This document shows, in pieces, positions 8,305 through 17,030 of a DNA stretch of 64,000 nt; position 1 is the first letter of the stretch, and each line of letters starts with the position of its first letter. The position numbers were made by a program, and so were the translations under genes. A model generated the notes under the pieces. The model made no database searches and was not told where the DNA came from. It saw only the letters and a program-made list of their open reading frames with translations. Source of the DNA: Clostridiales bacterium UBA6114 (lineage in GTDB: Bacteria > Bacillota > Clostridia > Oscillospirales > Butyricicoccaceae); NCBI GenBank assembly GCA_002423435.1, contig DIWE01000036.1, positions 139,684-203,683 of the forward strand, given 5' to 3'.

Positions 8305-8344
8305 AAAGACGCTATAAGCAATATGTTTATGGCGTCTTTTTTTT
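8305..8344 (+). terminator. Intrinsic terminator in the leader of the racemase operon (candidate attenuator)
   Basis: AAAGACGC (8305-8312) pairs perfectly with GCGTCTTT (8332-8339) and is followed by an unbroken T-run to 8344. It lies about 30 bases after the predicted transcription start and 55 bases before the first gene, so transcripts must read through it. No antiterminator or known riboswitch consensus was recognised in the short leader. Confidence 0.65.
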
Positions 8345-8398
8345 CAGATTTCTCTTTAGCTTAAAAATCTGCTTTGAAATGAAAAGGGGGCTTTCAAA

Positions 8399-9133
8399 AT
8401 GTCTGACGCAGTACAGAATGAGAACTTAAGGGTTTTGATTGTCAATGCCATTGCAACCGACAAATACAACGCGCAGCGGGTGAAATTCCTCTCCACCGTA
8501 ACAAATCCCAACACCGTCATCGGAATGGTAAGCATTGAACACGGCTTTGAATCCCTCGAGTATTTAAACGAGGAGCTCATCAATGTTGTCGATACCGTCA
8601 AAAAGGTTGGAGAGGGTGAAAGAAACGGTTTTGACAGCGCCATGATCAACTGCTTTTTCGACCCGGGGCTTTATGAGGCGAGGGAGCTTGTCAAGATGCC
8701 GGTAGTCGGCGCCGGCGAAGCGGCAATGTTTTTGGCCTCCCGCATGGGCCACAAATTCGCCGTTATGGCGACCAGCGCAAAATCCATTCCCATCATAGAG
8801 CGAAATGTCGAGCGCTATCATCTGGAAAGAAATCTGTCCGGCGTGCTGTCCCTCGGCATCGGCGTCCCCCGTCTGCAGCACGAGGGCTTGAGCGACGAAA
8901 TCAGGGGGATTCTCGTAAAACAAATCGACAAGGCGGTCGCCGGGGGAGCGGAAAGCATTACGGTCGGCTGCACGGCCGCCCTCGGGATCGGGAAACTGCT
9001 CTCACAGATCTCGCCGGTTCCGGTCGTCGACCCGGCCGTCGCCGGTTTAAAGGCCGCGGAAATGATGGGCTCCTTATATAAGCTGACCGGCCTGTCCCAC
9101 AGCAAGATCTGCTCTTACGCATACACGGAATAA
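8399..9133 (+). CDS. Aspartate/glutamate/hydantoin racemase family protein
   Basis: A 244-residue cofactor-independent racemase-type protein. The two catalytic cysteines of the family are present: C85 in INCFFDPGL and C191 in TVGCTAALG. The pattern most resembles hydantoin racemases, which invert the alpha carbon of 5-substituted hydantoins, although aspartate/glutamate racemases and maleate isomerases share the fold. Start is the ATG at 8399 behind AAAGGGGG. It is the first gene of the rightward operon, facing a 5-oxoprolinase operon, which suggests handling of both enantiomers of a cyclic or N-substituted amino acid. Confidence 0.88.
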   Translation: MSDAVQNENLRVLIVNAIATDKYNAQRVKFLSTVTNPNTVIGMVSIEHGFESLEYLNEELINVVDTVKKVGEGERNGFDSAMINCFFDPGLYEARELVKMPVVGAGEAAMFLASRMGHKFAVMATSAKSIPIIERNVERYHLERNLSGVLSLGIGVPRLQHEGLSDEIRGILVKQIDKAVAGGAESITVGCTAALGIGKLLSQISPVPVVDPAVAGLKAAEMMGSLYKLTGLSHSKICSYAYTE

Positions 9134-9200
9134 GAGTGCTGTTCCATCGCAATCCGAAAGGCAAAAGGAAACTGCGGCGCATTTGAAGGAGGCATTTTAT

Positions 9201-10355
9201 TTGAACAAATTCTTACCTTTTAAACAAGAGGAGTACGATCTGAGGATCAAAAAGCTCAGAGCCCTGATGAAACAGGAGGGGTTCGACGCCCTGCTCCTGT
9301 GCAGGCAGGAAAACGTGCATTACCTGACGGGGTTCAACACGACCGGCTACTGGTCGTTTCAGGCGCTCATCGTCCCGATCGAGGGAGAGCTCCGGTTTGT
9401 CGTCCGCCATTTCGAGGCGCTCAACGCGGACGCGTATTCCTGGCTTCCCGGCTATCGGAGCTATAAGGACGACGAGGACGGCTTGGGCGTGCTCTGCGAG
9501 GAGCTCTCAAAAATGGGGCTTTCAAAGAGCCGGGTCGCGATGGAGAAGGCAAACGGCTTCTTTTTCGGCATCGGCAATTATGAGCGCCTGCGGTCGATGC
9601 TGCCGGACATGAAGGTTTCCGACTGCTCTGCGCTTCTCGAAAGAATCCGGTCAATTAAGACCGATTCCGAGCTCCTTTATATCCGAAAAGCGGCCTCGAT
9701 TGTAAGCCGGGCGATGAAAGACGGCATCGCGGCCGTCTCCGAGGGAGTGCCGGAGGCGCAGATTGCCGCCGAGGTATACCGCTCCCTCCTCTTAAACGGC
9801 AGCGCCTTTTTGGCCAATCCCCCGTTTGTGTCGTCCGGATGGAAAACCGGCCTCGGGCATTCCACATGGGGCGACAAACGGGTCGAAAAGGGCGACAACG
9901 TCTATTTTGAGCTGGTTGCCTGCGTAAATCGCTACCATGTGCCGCTGATGCGGACCGTGTCGGTGGGGCAGCCGTCGGCGCTGAGCCGGAAAATCGCGGA
10001 AACCTCCCTCGCGGCGGTGGAAGCAGCCATGGGCGTGATCAGGGCGGGGGCTACCGCCGAGGAAGTGGACGCGGCGGCGCGGGGAGAAATCGCCCGGCGC
10101 GGTATGAGCGAATGCTTCCGCCACCGCACAGGGTATTCGGTCGGCGTTGCCTATCCTCCGGGCTGGCCCGAGGGCGGGCTTTTATCGCTGAGACCCGGCA
10201 ACAAAGAGGAGCTCGAAGCGAATATGGTGCTTCATCTGCCCCTGGTTCTTCTTGGAAACGGCGAAACCGGCGCGGGCTTCAGCGAAACGGTTCTGGTCAC
10301 CAAGACCGGCTGCGAGCCCCTTACATCCTGTGCAAGAGACTACCTGCAAAAATAA
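9201..10355 (+). CDS. Creatinase/DoeA-like M24 family protein without canonical metal ligands
   Basis: A 384-residue protein with creatinase N-domain and M24 fold. The TTG at 9201 follows AAGGAGG by seven bases and gives MNKFLPFKQEEY; an upstream TTG at 9183 lacks a site. Unlike the M24 genes at 5608 and 17338, the aspartate ligands are replaced (VYFELVACVNRYHVPLMRT) and the usual GHG-x-G motif reads HRTGYSVGVAYPPGW. The GYS-x-G-x-x-x-PPxW pattern is that of metal-independent members such as creatinase and ectoine hydrolase DoeA, which hydrolyse C-N bonds of small compounds. It is therefore probably an amidino- or amidohydrolase for a small molecule. Confidence 0.85.
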   Translation: MNKFLPFKQEEYDLRIKKLRALMKQEGFDALLLCRQENVHYLTGFNTTGYWSFQALIVPIEGELRFVVRHFEALNADAYSWLPGYRSYKDDEDGLGVLCEELSKMGLSKSRVAMEKANGFFFGIGNYERLRSMLPDMKVSDCSALLERIRSIKTDSELLYIRKAASIVSRAMKDGIAAVSEGVPEAQIAAEVYRSLLLNGSAFLANPPFVSSGWKTGLGHSTWGDKRVEKGDNVYFELVACVNRYHVPLMRTVSVGQPSALSRKIAETSLAAVEAAMGVIRAGATAEEVDAAARGEIARRGMSECFRHRTGYSVGVAYPPGWPEGGLLSLRPGNKEELEANMVLHLPLVLLGNGETGAGFSETVLVTKTGCEPLTSCARDYLQK

Positions 10356-10399
10356 TCTGCGCCGGACACTTTACATATAAACGGAGGGTGCGTTATCAA

Positions 10400-11773
10400 A
10401 TGGAAAATTCCAAAAAATTGGTTGACTTCTGCTGGAACCTGGAATACGGGGAGATTCCGGAGAAGGTCATTGAAAAGACAAAAGCGTGTATTCTGGATTA
10501 CCTTGGGGTAGCGATCGGAGGAGCGCAGACGGCCACGGGAAAACGGGTGATCGATTCGGACAAATGGCTGGGCGGCGGCGGAAGCTCCGTTATATTCGGC
10601 ACGGAGCACAAGACATCCGTCCTGTCCGCTGCCTTTATAAACGGCACTTTGTGCGAAGTGCTCGAGCTCCAGGACGGCTGGCGCTTCGGAAACATCCACG
10701 CGTGCGTCGTGATCCCCGCGGCGCTCGCCTTGGCGGATACCCGCAAAACCGACGGCAGGGCGTTTCTTAAGTCGGTCCTCTGCGGCTATGAGGTCGCAAA
10801 CAGGATCTCCCACGCCATGCATCCGAACCATCTCGCAAAGGGGTATCTCCCGACCGGGACGGCCGGTACCTGCGGCTCGGCGATGACCGCTTCGCTGATA
10901 TTGGGTCTTGATCAGGAAAAAACGCAGCAGTCGGTCGGCATCGCGAGCTTTATTCTCCCGGTCACCACGGCGGAAAACCTATGGGGCGGCTATTCCATCA
11001 AGCCTTTCCACTCCGGGCAGGCCGCAAAGGAGGGCATCGCGTCGGCGTTTCTCGCGCAGCAGGGCTTTGACGCCTGCCCGCTCGAGGGTTCCCCGGAGCG
11101 CGGGCGGGGCTGGTGCGACATCACCACCGGAGACGTCAAATACGACCGCCTTCTTCTGAACCTGGGCAAAAACTATACCATCAGCGACGTTTATTTCAAG
11201 GTTTATCCGCTCTGCCGCCATGCGCACCACGCCTGTGAGGCGGCTTTGAACCTTTCAAAGCGTCTTCCCGAAAACGCCAAAATCGACCGGGTGGTGGTCA
11301 GAACCTACGATCTTGCGGCGCATCTCTTAAACCGCTATCCGCACGGCTCGGACAACCAGGTGGCGTATCAGTTCAGCATTCCTTACGTGGTATCCTTTGC
11401 GCTTTTGCGCAAACAGCTCAGCTACTTAAATTATGTGGTGGAAAACCTGCAGGACAAGGACATCGTGGAGCTTTCCAAAAAGGTTGAGGTCGTGAGCGAT
11501 CCGGCCCTGACGGCGTGCTATCCCGACGTAACCCCCAGCATCGTCGAGGTTTACGGCCCGGGACTCGAAGATACGGAGCGTTGCGACATGCCCAAGGGGG
11601 ACCCGCGCGTCCCGGTCACCTTATCCGAATTCAACGATAAATACTTCGGCCTGTCCGCTCCGGCGCTTTCGGAAGAGGGCGCAAAGGAGCTAAAGGATAT
11701 TATTGACCACTTGGAGGATGTGAGCGACGTTTCGGTGATCGGGGAAACCATCACAAAATGGCTGAAAAGGTAA
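10400..11773 (+). CDS. MmgE/PrpD family protein
   Basis: A 457-residue member of the MmgE/PrpD family (2-methylcitrate dehydratase, cis-aconitate decarboxylase and iminodisuccinate epimerase are characterised members). Typical segments are 'KACILDYLGVAIGGAQT' near the start, 'FINGTLCEVLELQDG' near 90, 'LPTGTAGTCGSAMTA' near 155 and 'VYPLCRHAHHACEAAL' near 280. The ATG at 10400 has GGAGGGTG upstream; the frame is open further 5' but that overlaps the preceding gene. A dehydratase or epimerase acting on a polycarboxylate would fit the fumarate-reductase-like protein encoded next. Confidence 0.88.
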   Translation: MENSKKLVDFCWNLEYGEIPEKVIEKTKACILDYLGVAIGGAQTATGKRVIDSDKWLGGGGSSVIFGTEHKTSVLSAAFINGTLCEVLELQDGWRFGNIHACVVIPAALALADTRKTDGRAFLKSVLCGYEVANRISHAMHPNHLAKGYLPTGTAGTCGSAMTASLILGLDQEKTQQSVGIASFILPVTTAENLWGGYSIKPFHSGQAAKEGIASAFLAQQGFDACPLEGSPERGRGWCDITTGDVKYDRLLLNLGKNYTISDVYFKVYPLCRHAHHACEAALNLSKRLPENAKIDRVVVRTYDLAAHLLNRYPHGSDNQVAYQFSIPYVVSFALLRKQLSYLNYVVENLQDKDIVELSKKVEVVSDPALTACYPDVTPSIVEVYGPGLEDTERCDMPKGDPRVPVTLSEFNDKYFGLSAPALSEEGAKELKDIIDHLEDVSDVSVIGETITKWLKR

Positions 11774-13536
11774 GAGGGAAAGGCGGTAAAAAATTGATAA
11801 AGACCGATGTAGTCATCATAGGCAGCGAAGGGGCGGGCGCCCGTGCCGCCCTGGAAGTGAAAAAATTGAATCTGGAGCCGCTGATTGTGACCAAGGGTAT
11901 GATCGGGCGCTGCGGCTCGACCGTGACCGCGGGCGCGGACATTGACGTCGACAGTAAAAGCATCAAGGAATTGCTGGGCCTCGAGGGAGACAGCCGTGAC
12001 AGCAAGGAGGCCTTCTTCGAGGACATTATTGTCGAAGGCCGTTACATCAACAATCAGAAGCTGGTGGAGGCGCATGTCGACGAGGCGCCGGACAGGATCA
12101 AAGAGATGATGGACTGGGGGATGAAGGTCACAAACGTCCTCCACGGCCCGGGCCACCGCTATCCGCGCGGCGTGTATACGACGGGTCAGGAGATCATGCG
12201 CGTGCTCGCCTCCGAGGTGCGCAAGGCGGGCATCCGCGTTTACGAGCATTTCATGGTGACCGACCTCGTAAAGAAGGACGGCAGGGTTGCCGGCATCGTC
12301 GGCCTCGATCTGTCGACCGGGAAATTTGTCCCCATTTCCGCAAAAGCGGTTATTATTGCGACCGGCGGCGGGATGATGATGTACCCGGTGCAGACGGCTC
12401 CCGAGGACATCACCGGCGACGGACACGCGATGGCGTGGAGAGCCGGCGCGGAGCTTGTCGATATGGAAATGGTCCAGTTTTTGGCCTGCACCTTTATAAA
12501 TCCCCCCGCATGGCGGGGGCTGACCTTCCCGTTTACCATCGGCCCCGGCGTCGGAGGTATGGAAATCTGGCTGATGAACAAATTCGGCGCGCGCTTCATG
12601 AAAAAATGGGACCCGGAACGGATGGAGCACTCCACAAGGGACAAGCTTGCCATCGGCATTATGAACGAGGTTGTCGACGGACTCGGCAGCCCGGCGGGCG
12701 GCGTATATTACTCCCTAAAGCACCTGCCCGACGAGATCGTCGACCGCTATCCGTTGGAAAGGAAAGATCCTTATTTAAAAGAGGACTGGTCCTTCAAGGG
12801 CTTCCAGTTTAAAGAACTGATCGAAAGCATGAAAAAGGGCAAATCCATCGAGGTCGGCCCCGCGTCCCACTTTTTCATGGGCGGCATCCGCATAAACGAG
12901 CGGTGCGAGACATCCATTCCCGGCCTGTTCGGCGCGGGCGAGGTCTGCGGCGGAACTCACGGCGGCAACCGTTTAAGCGGCAACGCCTGTACGCAGATTC
13001 TGGTGCAGGGCGCGAGAGCCGGTATCTTCGCGTCGGAATACGCAAAAGGAAACGCCAATGGGGAGCTGCCGAAGGAAGAACTGAAACGGCTGGAGGATCG
13101 CGTGATGGCTCCCGTTGAACGCGACGGCACAAGCCCCTTTGAGTTAAAAAGAGCACTGCAAAAGATCGCGTGGGAAAAGGTCGGCGTCGTCCGGACGGCG
13201 GAAAGTCTGACCAAGGCGCTGGGCGAGATCGAGGCGATCAAAAAAGAGCTTCCGCAGATCGGCTGCTCCGCGAAAAACAGGGTGTATAACCGCGAGTGGC
13301 TGGAGGCTCTGCAGGTCGAAAGCCTGATCACCCTGCTCGAAATGACCGCGAAAAGCGCCGCGCTCCGGGAGGAAAGCCGCGGGGCGCATTATCGCAGGGA
13401 CTTTACTTCCATGGACAACGAAAACTGGCTTCGAAACATTATTACGGAAAACAAGGGCGGGCAAATGACAAATTCGTTTGCACCCGTTGTCATCACCTCG
13501 TTGATCCCGCCGAAGGAGGGCAGCATCCATGGCTAA
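11758..13536 (+). CDS. Fumarate reductase/succinate dehydrogenase-like flavoprotein
   Basis: A 592-residue FAD_binding_2 protein. The dinucleotide fold is VVIIGSEGAGARAAL. Residues for binding and reducing a dicarboxylate in FrdA have counterparts: histidine in ASHFFMGGI, histidine and arginine in GTHGGNRLSGN, and a candidate arginine proton donor in STRDKLAIGIM. The FrdA histidine that covalently holds FAD is missing: the expected R-S-H-T reads RCGSTVTAG, so FAD should be non-covalent. The ATG at 11758 overlaps the preceding gene by 16 bases with a weak site; the TTG at 11794 (MIKTDVVIIG) behind AGGCGG may be the true start. Substrate may be an unsaturated or N-substituted dicarboxylate. Confidence 0.87.
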   Translation: MAEKVRGKGGKKLIKTDVVIIGSEGAGARAALEVKKLNLEPLIVTKGMIGRCGSTVTAGADIDVDSKSIKELLGLEGDSRDSKEAFFEDIIVEGRYINNQKLVEAHVDEAPDRIKEMMDWGMKVTNVLHGPGHRYPRGVYTTGQEIMRVLASEVRKAGIRVYEHFMVTDLVKKDGRVAGIVGLDLSTGKFVPISAKAVIIATGGGMMMYPVQTAPEDITGDGHAMAWRAGAELVDMEMVQFLACTFINPPAWRGLTFPFTIGPGVGGMEIWLMNKFGARFMKKWDPERMEHSTRDKLAIGIMNEVVDGLGSPAGGVYYSLKHLPDEIVDRYPLERKDPYLKEDWSFKGFQFKELIESMKKGKSIEVGPASHFFMGGIRINERCETSIPGLFGAGEVCGGTHGGNRLSGNACTQILVQGARAGIFASEYAKGNANGELPKEELKRLEDRVMAPVERDGTSPFELKRALQKIAWEKVGVVRTAESLTKALGEIEAIKKELPQIGCSAKNRVYNREWLEALQVESLITLLEMTAKSAALREESRGAHYRRDFTSMDNENWLRNIITENKGGQMTNSFAPVVITSLIPPKEGSIHG

Positions 13537-13864
13537 TGAGAGTAAAACAGTAAAATTAAAGGTATTTCGTTTTGATCCGGATATTGACAAGGAGCCCCGT
13601 TACGACACCTACGAGGTCGAAACCTCAGTCGGCTACAGCGTGTTAAACGCCCTGCAGTATATTGTGGAGAATATTGACCCGACGCTGTCGTTTTATGTGT
13701 CCTGCCGCATCGGCGTATGCCTCGGCTGCATGGTTCGCATAAACGGAAAGGTGCTTCGCTCCTGCTCGACCATGCTGACCGAAGACGTTACGCTCGAACC
13801 GGCGGACATGAAAAGGGTACTCAAAGACCTGACGATGAAAGCCAAACACACCATAGAAGAATAG
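13529..13864 (+). CDS. One-domain 2Fe-2S protein homologous to the N-terminal half of FrdB/SdhB
   Basis: 111 residues. Cysteines C59, C64, C67 and C79 have the spacing of the plant-type 2Fe-2S centre of fumarate reductase subunit B (C-x4-C-x2-C-x11-C), within YVSCRIGVCLGC. The C-terminal domain that carries the 4Fe-4S and 3Fe-4S clusters in normal FrdB/SdhB is absent; the gene ends cleanly at 13864 with no homologous remnant downstream. It starts behind AAGGAGG and overlaps the flavoprotein gene by eight bases. It probably passes electrons between that flavoprotein and a soluble carrier, since no membrane anchor or quinone-site subunit is encoded here. Confidence 0.85.
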   Translation: MANESKTVKLKVFRFDPDIDKEPRYDTYEVETSVGYSVLNALQYIVENIDPTLSFYVSCRIGVCLGCMVRINGKVLRSCSTMLTEDVTLEPADMKRVLKDLTMKAKHTIEE

Positions 13865-13942
13865 CATCCACATGAAACACGGCCGGAAGGGTGGAACCTT
13901 CCGACTCATATACAGGCGTTATTTACAAGGAGGCGCGAGCAC

Positions 13943-15832
13943 TTGGAAGAAAAACGGATGAAACATGGGTTTCGCAGCGCAGCGTCCCATATTTGCAGAT
14001 TATTAGCGATTCTGTTCGCCATATTTCAAATTTATACGGCCGTCAGCGTGCCGTTTACCGCGATTTTGCAGCGCTCCATTCATTTGATGTTTTCTGCATG
14101 CCTCGTTTTTCTTTCGTCTCTCCTTGGAGAGGAAAAACGCAGCAGGTGGAAAATCGCAATAGACCTTTTGTTTCTTGCGGCAAGCGTTGTCTCCATGATG
14201 TATCTGGTTTTAACCTATAAAACCCTGGCGATGAAAATCGGTTCGGCAACGCCGCCCGATATAGTCATGGGCGTCATAGCGATCATTATTATCCTGGAAG
14301 GCACCCGAAGGACCCTGGGGATCGCAATGCCCATGGTTGCCATCTTCGCGCTCCTCTACGCCTATTTTGGGAACTATCTGCCCGGTTCCTTCGGCCACGT
14401 CGGATACAGCGCAAAGCGCATCAGCAGCTTTTTATACCTTACGACGGACGGTATTTTCGGCTCGCCTCTGGGCGTATCGGCAACGGTTGTCGCGGTGTTT
14501 ATCATCTTTGGGGTACTGCTTGAAAAAACCGGCGCGGGCGAGTTTATTATCCAGATATCCACGGCGCTCCTCGGCCGCGTCCGCGGAGGCCCGGCAAAGG
14601 TTGCCATCGTGGCGAGCTCCTTTTTCGGGACCATTTCCGGAAGCGTTGTGGCAAACGTGGTCGGCACGGGAAGCTTTACGATCCCCATGATGAAGCGCAC
14701 GGGCTTTCCGAAGGAATTCGCGGCGGCGGTGGAGGCCGTTGCGTCGACGGGCGGCATGATCACCCCTCCCGTCATGGGAACGGTCGCTTTCCTGATCGCG
14801 GACGCACTGGGGATTTCTTTCTGGGAAGTGATCAAGGCGGCGGCCATCCCCGCGCTTTTGTATTACACGGCGCTGTTCATGGCCGTCGATTTCCGGTCGG
14901 GCAGCATGGGCATGAAAGGCCTCGACAAAAGCGAGATCCCAAACGCCAGAAAGGTCTTCAAAAGCGGATGGGTGTTTATTATCCCGATTATCGCGCTGAT
15001 TATCTTTATGGGTTCGATGGGGTATACGGCTACCAAAGCCGGGATCTGGTCATGCGGAATCCTGTTTATCATTGCCCTCCTTCGTAAAAACATCAGCTTA
15101 AGACAATTGTTTGATATTCTGGAGGCCGGCGGCAAGGGGATCTATTCGGTTGCAATGGCAATGGCATGTTCCGGCATCATCATCGGCGCTTTCACGCTGA
15201 CCGGGCTCGGTATGAAGCTCTCGTCGCTCCTGATACAGGCATCCGGCGGCTACCTGATCACTTTGCTGATTCTGACGATGATCGCATGCCTGATCCTGGG
15301 CATGGGCATGACCTGCACCGCCGCTTACATCATTCTCTCCGTGCTGGTTGCCCCGGCCCTGGTCGATCTGGGGGTAACGCCCATCGCCGCGCACATGTTT
15401 GTATTCCATATAGGCTCCCTTGCCAATGTGACGCCCCCGGTCGCTTTGGGGTCGTATGCGGCCGCGGCCATTGCCGACGCAAACCCGTTCAAGACAGGTA
15501 TCATCGGCATGAAACTGGCGCTTCCCGCTTTGCTGGTGCCGTTTTTGTTCGTGTACAACCCCGATTTGATTATGCAGGGTACGACGATGGGAATCATTTG
15601 GGCAACCTTTACCGGCATTATCGGCGTTGTCATGATCGCGGGCGGGCTGCAGGGCTTTTTCTTCCGGCATATTGCATGGCCGCTGCGGATCGTCGCGTTT
15701 TGCGACGGCCTACTGATGATCATACCGGAACGGACGACCGACATCATCGGAATTGCGGTAGGAATCTTATTGCTGGCAATCCTTTGGGTACAAAATAAAA
15801 AAACAAAACAAACTGCCGGGATACACAGCTGA
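13943..15832 (+). CDS. TRAP transporter fused permease (DctQ-DctM, TAXI type)
   Basis: A 629-residue polytopic membrane protein. The first 130 residues form about four membrane segments (DctQ-like), followed by a DctM domain with the typical SGSVVANVVGTGSFTIPMMKR and TGGMITPPVMGTVAF segments and the second repeat ANVTPPVALGSYAAAAIA. Fused 4TM-12TM permeases of this kind pair with TAXI-family binding proteins, and one follows at 15970. Start is a TTG behind AAGGAGG. Energy comes from a sodium or proton gradient in the family. A short stem (13884-13903) lies just before it. Confidence 0.93.
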   Translation: MEEKRMKHGFRSAASHICRLLAILFAIFQIYTAVSVPFTAILQRSIHLMFSACLVFLSSLLGEEKRSRWKIAIDLLFLAASVVSMMYLVLTYKTLAMKIGSATPPDIVMGVIAIIIILEGTRRTLGIAMPMVAIFALLYAYFGNYLPGSFGHVGYSAKRISSFLYLTTDGIFGSPLGVSATVVAVFIIFGVLLEKTGAGEFIIQISTALLGRVRGGPAKVAIVASSFFGTISGSVVANVVGTGSFTIPMMKRTGFPKEFAAAVEAVASTGGMITPPVMGTVAFLIADALGISFWEVIKAAAIPALLYYTALFMAVDFRSGSMGMKGLDKSEIPNARKVFKSGWVFIIPIIALIIFMGSMGYTATKAGIWSCGILFIIALLRKNISLRQLFDILEAGGKGIYSVAMAMACSGIIIGAFTLTGLGMKLSSLLIQASGGYLITLLILTMIACLILGMGMTCTAAYIILSVLVAPALVDLGVTPIAAHMFVFHIGSLANVTPPVALGSYAAAAIADANPFKTGIIGMKLALPALLVPFLFVYNPDLIMQGTTMGIIWATFTGIIGVVMIAGGLQGFFFRHIAWPLRIVAFCDGLLMIIPERTTDIIGIAVGILLLAILWVQNKKTKQTAGIHS

Positions 15833-15969
15833 ATTCAATAGACTGCTGTATTGAGAATGTTTAATTGAAAGAGGGGTGGCATGTCAAAGAAAATTGGTTT
15901 TTCAATAAAAGGATCGGAAAAATAATGAAGTCGGTGTTCGGATTCGGTTAAATGATGAGGAGGAAAAGT

Positions 15970-17001
15970 ATGAAAAAACGTTTCATTTCTTTGTGCGCTG
16001 TCGGGTTGGTTTTCAGCATGCTCCTGACAGGCTGCAGCAGCGGCACCACAGGCGGCACTTCGTCCGCGGCGACGTCGTCCGGGGAATCCCAGACTTCGGA
16101 GCAGACCAGTGCGGAGCCCGTTCGCCTTTCAATCGGCGGCACAAACCAGAGCGGCACGGGTTATATTGTCTCAAGCGGTGCTGCAAAGCTGATCGACCAA
16201 TATGTGGATAACGTCTATGCGACCGTCGAGGCGACTTCCGGCTCGGTGGAAAACGTAAAGCTGATCAATTCAAACGAGTGCCAGATGGGCGTGACCATGG
16301 CGGATACGGCGAACTACGGCTATAACGGGATCGCCCCGCTTGACGCCAAATACGAAAACATCCGCCTGATGCTGCAGGGCAACCCTTCGGTCATGCATTT
16401 CGTGGTGGCGGCTGACTCCGACATCAAAACAATCGCGGACTTAAAGGGAAAGCGTGTCGGCGTCGGCGCACCGGGGTCCTCCAGCGCCTCCATTATGACG
16501 CCGGCGATTCTCGCCGCATACGGACTGAGCTATGACGATATCGACGAGCAGGAAATCGGTCAGAGCGAATGCTCCACCGCCCTGTCCGACAAGACCATAG
16601 ACTGCGGCATTTTCTATACGGCGTATCCCGCTTCCGCGATCTCGGAGCTTTCCACGAGCAAGGAAGTCCGGATTCTTCCGATGGAACAGGACGTATTTGA
16701 TAAGCTGAAGGAAGAGTATCCCTTCTTTGAGGCGGTTACGATTCCGGGAAATACTTACAAGGGCATGGCCGACGACGCACTCGTCGTTGGCGTGGCCACG
16801 ATCATGATGGTGAACAAGGATGTCCCTGAGGACGTTGTCTATCAGATCGTCAAGGCGCTCGACGAACACAAGGACGAGTGGAAAGCCATACACAGCGCGG
16901 CGGCGTATTACACGGTTGAGAGAACCGCCGAAATCGGGGACGGCATTATTCCGCTCCATCCGGGTACACTGAAGTATTTAAAAGAAAAGGGTTTGGCTTA
17001 A
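15970..17001 (+). CDS. TAXI family TRAP transporter solute-binding lipoprotein
   Basis: 343 residues. MKKRFISLCAVGLVFSMLLT is a lipoprotein signal, with lipobox LLTGC, followed by a Ser/Thr/Gly-rich linker. The mature domain begins RLSIGGTNQSGTGYIVSSG and contains LKGKRVGVGAPGSSSASIM, typical of TAXI proteins, which bind glutamate-like or other carboxylates. The ATG at 15970 follows GAGGAGGAAAAG. Partner of the fused permease 137 bases upstream; the gap holds only a 14-codon open frame. Confidence 0.93.
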   Translation: MKKRFISLCAVGLVFSMLLTGCSSGTTGGTSSAATSSGESQTSEQTSAEPVRLSIGGTNQSGTGYIVSSGAAKLIDQYVDNVYATVEATSGSVENVKLINSNECQMGVTMADTANYGYNGIAPLDAKYENIRLMLQGNPSVMHFVVAADSDIKTIADLKGKRVGVGAPGSSSASIMTPAILAAYGLSYDDIDEQEIGQSECSTALSDKTIDCGIFYTAYPASAISELSTSKEVRILPMEQDVFDKLKEEYPFFEAVTIPGNTYKGMADDALVVGVATIMMVNKDVPEDVVYQIVKALDEHKDEWKAIHSAAAYYTVERTAEIGDGIIPLHPGTLKYLKEKGLA

Positions 17002-17030
17002 ACCCGGAAAAGGGCGGCAAAGTCGCCGAT

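Noticed and set aside
13884..13903. Terminator between the 2Fe-2S gene and the TRAP permease
   Set aside because: A 7-bp stem (CGGAAGG/CCTTCCG) exists but no T-run follows, and the genes appear to be one operon.
15881..15925. Fourteen-codon frame (MSKKIGFSIKGSEK) with a GAGGGGTGG site between the TRAP permease and TAXI genes
   Set aside because: Too short to support as a gene; could be a leader peptide, but no conserved feature is visible.
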